From Chitinophaga sp. YR627 (lineage in GTDB: Bacteria; Bacteroidota; Bacteroidia; Chitinophagales; Chitinophagaceae): a stretch of 64,000 nucleotides of DNA. Each line of letters begins with the position of its first letter. Position 1 is the stretch's first letter. Position numbers and translations under genes: made by a program. The stretch covers positions 992,001-1,056,000 of the forward strand of contig NZ_FOUX01000004.1 of NCBI RefSeq assembly GCF_900114995.1. Reading direction: 5' to 3'. Positions 61,866 to 64,000 of the stretch are shown here, one piece after another. The notes beneath the pieces are model-generated. The model ran no database searches and was not told the DNA's origin. It saw only the letters and a program-made list of their open reading frames with translations.

Positions 61866-64000
61866 TTAGCTTTTTTTGTTAACTAATACGTTGAATGTCA
61901 AATCATTTACTTCTATTTCAATTCCATCCTGTAATTCCGGCACCAATTCCAAACTATCTGCCAAAATTTCCGTGCAAATATAGTCATTATAGTTAATAAT
62001 CGCCGATTTCAAGCTCTCGATTACTGCCACTTTTACCTGTATTCTGTCAGTCAGTTCGAAATCACTATCCTTCCTGATCTTCTGAATACGGTTGACTAAT
62101 TCACGGGCATTGCCCTCATCCAGCAGCTCTGGTGTAATAGTAATATCGAGCGCCACAGTAAGTGCGCCCTTATTAGCTACGGTCCAACCGGGAATATCTT
62201 CTGAGATGATCTCTACGTCAGATAACTGTATAGGCAGTTGTTCATCGTCAATCTGAAGGATAAATTCTCCGTTACGTTCGAGGGATGCGATATCGGCAGC
62301 AGAGAATGCACTAATGGCGGCCGCAACGGCTTTCATCTTTGCCCCCATTTTACCACCCAGGGATTTATAGTTTGGCTTGATCTTTTTCTTGATAAAACCT
62401 TCCGTTTCCGTAAGATACTCAATACCTTTCACATTCACCTCACTTTTTATCAGATCTTGAATTTTTTCAATCTGTTCCTTAATATGCAGGTTTTGTACTG
62501 GTATCAGTATCTTCTGTAACGGCTGACGTACCTTAATATTTACCTTCTTTCTGAGAGACAATACGAGCGAGGAAATATCCTGCGCTAACTGCATCCTTTC
62601 TTCCAGGTCCGCATCGATCGCCGTTGTTACCTCGGATGGGAACAGCATATGGTGAACTGATGCCTCCGCATGACGACCACTTACCTTATTCAGGTTGCCA
62701 AATAACCAATCTGCAAAGAACGGTGACACAGGCGCCATTAAACGGGCCAGTGTTTCGAGACACTCGTACAAGGTCTGATAAGCAGATATCTTGTCCTGAG
62801 CGTACTCACCTTTCCAGAAACGGCGACGGCACAGACGCACATACCAGTTGCTCAGATGCTCGTCAACGAAGGACTGTATCGCCCTTCCCGCCTGGGTAGG
62901 CTCGTAATCATCGAAATAACCTGTAACGTCTTTCACCAGTGTATTCAGCAGGGATATAATCCAGCGGTCTATCTCCGGGCGTTCTTCCAGCGGTACATAT
63001 GCTTCACTGAACGTGAATTTGTCCAGGTTCGCATACATCGCAAAGAAATTGTACGTGTTGTACAGGGTGGAGAACAATTTACGTTGCACCTCACGAATCC
63101 CATCAATATCAAATTTCATGCTATCCCACGGAGACGCGTTGGTAACAAGGTACCAGCGTGTTGCGTCCGCCCCAAATTGTTCCAGTGTAGCGAACGGATC
63201 CACAATATTACCCAGTCGCTTACTCATCTTGACGCCATTCTTGTCAAGTACCAGACCGTTCGATACAACCGTCTTATAAGCTACATTGTCAAACAACATC
63301 GTTCCGAGCGCATGCAGGGTATAGAACCAGCCACGTGTCTGATCAACACCTTCCGCAATGAAATCTGCCGGAAAGCTCTTCGCAAATTCTTCTTTGTTAT
63401 CAAATGGATAGTGCCACTGTGCATAAGGCATCGCTCCACTGTCAAACCAAACGTCCACCAGATCCGGCTCACGATACATCAGCTGACCTTCATGATCAAA
63501 GATCAGATTGTCCACCATTGGTTTATGCAGATCGATATCTGCTAATGTTTCTTCGGTGATCGCTACGCAATAGCCACTTACCAGATCCGTCAGGTAGAAA
63601 TTAGCCAGCGCTACATCAACCAGGGTGATCTCTTCTTTCTGAATTTTCGCGCGAACCTTATCTATATTAATAGTAAACAGTTCCTGCTCTTCCTTACTCT
63701 TACCAGCGTACTGTGCGTTATGGGCTGCAACACGTTTGCTCAGCTCACTGTCTGCATCCAGTACATCTGCCTTAAATTCATCTTTCTTCACAAACAGCAG
63801 CGCACCTACCAGTTCATTCTTCGCACCCAGACATTTCTGTACAGCGCCCTCCGGACTATCTTCCTTCACAGCAACTGTTCTCCATACCGGCAGCGGCGTA
63901 CCCCAGAAACGGCTACGGCTCAGATTCCAGTCTACCATGTTCTCCAGCCAGTTGCCAAAACGGCCTGTACCAGTAGTAGCTGGCTTCCAGTTGATCGTCT
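61866..64000 (-). CDS. ileS: Isoleucyl-tRNA synthetase, C-terminal part (gene runs off the right edge)
   Basis: The last 711 codons of the gene; the reading frame stays open to base 64000, so the ATG at 63938 is internal. Visible parts are the end of the catalytic domain with WNLSRSRFWGTPLPVW, the KMSKS-type loop GVKMSKRLGNIVDPF, and the anticodon-binding domain (PEIDRWIISLL onward). The C-terminal extension lacks the CxxC zinc knuckle of E. coli IleS and resembles the eukaryotic-like IleS type. The DksA-like gene follows four bases after the stop, so the two are cotranscribed. Confidence 0.95.
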   Translation of the reverse strand, partial: TINWKPATTGTGRFGNWLENMVDWNLSRSRFWGTPLPVWRTVAVKEDSPEGAVQKCLGAKNELVGALLFVKKDEFKADVLDADSELSKRVAAHNAQYAGKSKEEQELFTINIDKVRAKIQKEEITLVDVALANFYLTDLVSGYCVAITEETLADIDLHKPMVDNLIFDHEGQLMYREPDLVDVWFDSGAMPYAQWHYPFDNKEEFAKSFPADFIAEGVDQTRGWFYTLHALGTMLFDNVAYKTVVSNGLVLDKNGVKMSKRLGNIVDPFATLEQFGADATRWYLVTNASPWDSMKFDIDGIREVQRKLFSTLYNTYNFFAMYANLDKFTFSEAYVPLEERPEIDRWIISLLNTLVKDVTGYFDDYEPTQAGRAIQSFVDEHLSNWYVRLCRRRFWKGEYAQDKISAYQTLYECLETLARLMAPVSPFFADWLFGNLNKVSGRHAEASVHHMLFPSEVTTAIDADLEERMQLAQDISSLVLSLRKKVNIKVRQPLQKILIPVQNLHIKEQIEKIQDLIKSEVNVKGIEYLTETEGFIKKKIKPNYKSLGGKMGAKMKAVAAAISAFSAADIASLERNGEFILQIDDEQLPIQLSDVEIISEDIPGWTVANKGALTVALDITITPELLDEGNARELVNRIQKIRKDSDFELTDRIQVKVAVIESLKSAIINYNDYICTEILADSLELVPELQDGIEIEVNDLTFNVLVNKKS

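Overview
The window looks like chromosomal DNA of a Bacteroidota bacterium, most probably Chitinophagaceae and close to Chitinophaga. Evidence: two SusC/SusD pairs, an ECF-sigma/FecR/SusC cascade, promoters of the TTTG-N18-20-TAnnTTTG type with weak Shine-Dalgarno sequences, a bacterial GGGP-synthase homologue, YcxB, DUF3078 and DUF3823 proteins, and tRNA without encoded CCA. No rRNA, CRISPR array, prophage or insertion sequence was seen. The genus is an inference from protein character; no search was run.
Layout. 1-6.1 kb (minus): an operon with order TlpA-like thioredoxin protein, YceI protein, di-haem cytochrome c peroxidase, TonB receptor, lipoprotein (cut by the window edge). Its upstream region holds a perfect 13-bp inverted repeat abutting a consensus promoter, then a 16-residue cysteine-rich leader ORF (MNNFLRSSGCMPCCCR) and a hairpin with a U-rich tail. 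This is the best candidate for an undescribed regulated system. 6.6-15.6 kb (minus): a polysaccharide-utilisation locus (ECF sigma, FecR, SusC, SusD, DUF3823 lipoprotein, GH43) with terminated leader elements before the sigma gene and a plus-strand terminator in the fecR-susC gap. 16-20 kb: WYL regulator and GyrI-like protein, then acpP-fabF-rnc. 20.4-26 kb: a complete RND efflux operon. 27-33.6 kb: a PRPP-synthetase-like enzyme and a second SusC/SusD pair whose SusC carries a 28-residue repeat.
34-42 kb: small envelope proteins, a second short leader ORF with a terminator, GGGP synthase behind a palindrome, a LytTR two-component pair, dxs and a 2Fe-2S flavodoxin-reductase-like protein. 42.8-50 kb: initiator tRNA, Dps, pirin, OsmC, YceI, AraC overlapping scpA, DUF3078, mscL and PPK2, which together give an oxidative/osmotic stress flavour. 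50-57.6 kb: EamA, frr, a MraY/WecA-like transferase, the N-terminal half of a split transketolase, a LolC-like permease, rbfA and an MsbA-like exporter.
57.8-64 kb: a GpgS-like glycosyltransferase fused to a HAD domain that has lost its nucleophilic Asp and ends in a tail anchor; a HTH/PIN toxin-antitoxin locus behind two perfect palindromes, with the toxin gene broken by a nonsense codon and a one-base deletion; a DksA-like protein with a histone-H1-like N-terminus and no zinc site; and ileS running off the right edge.
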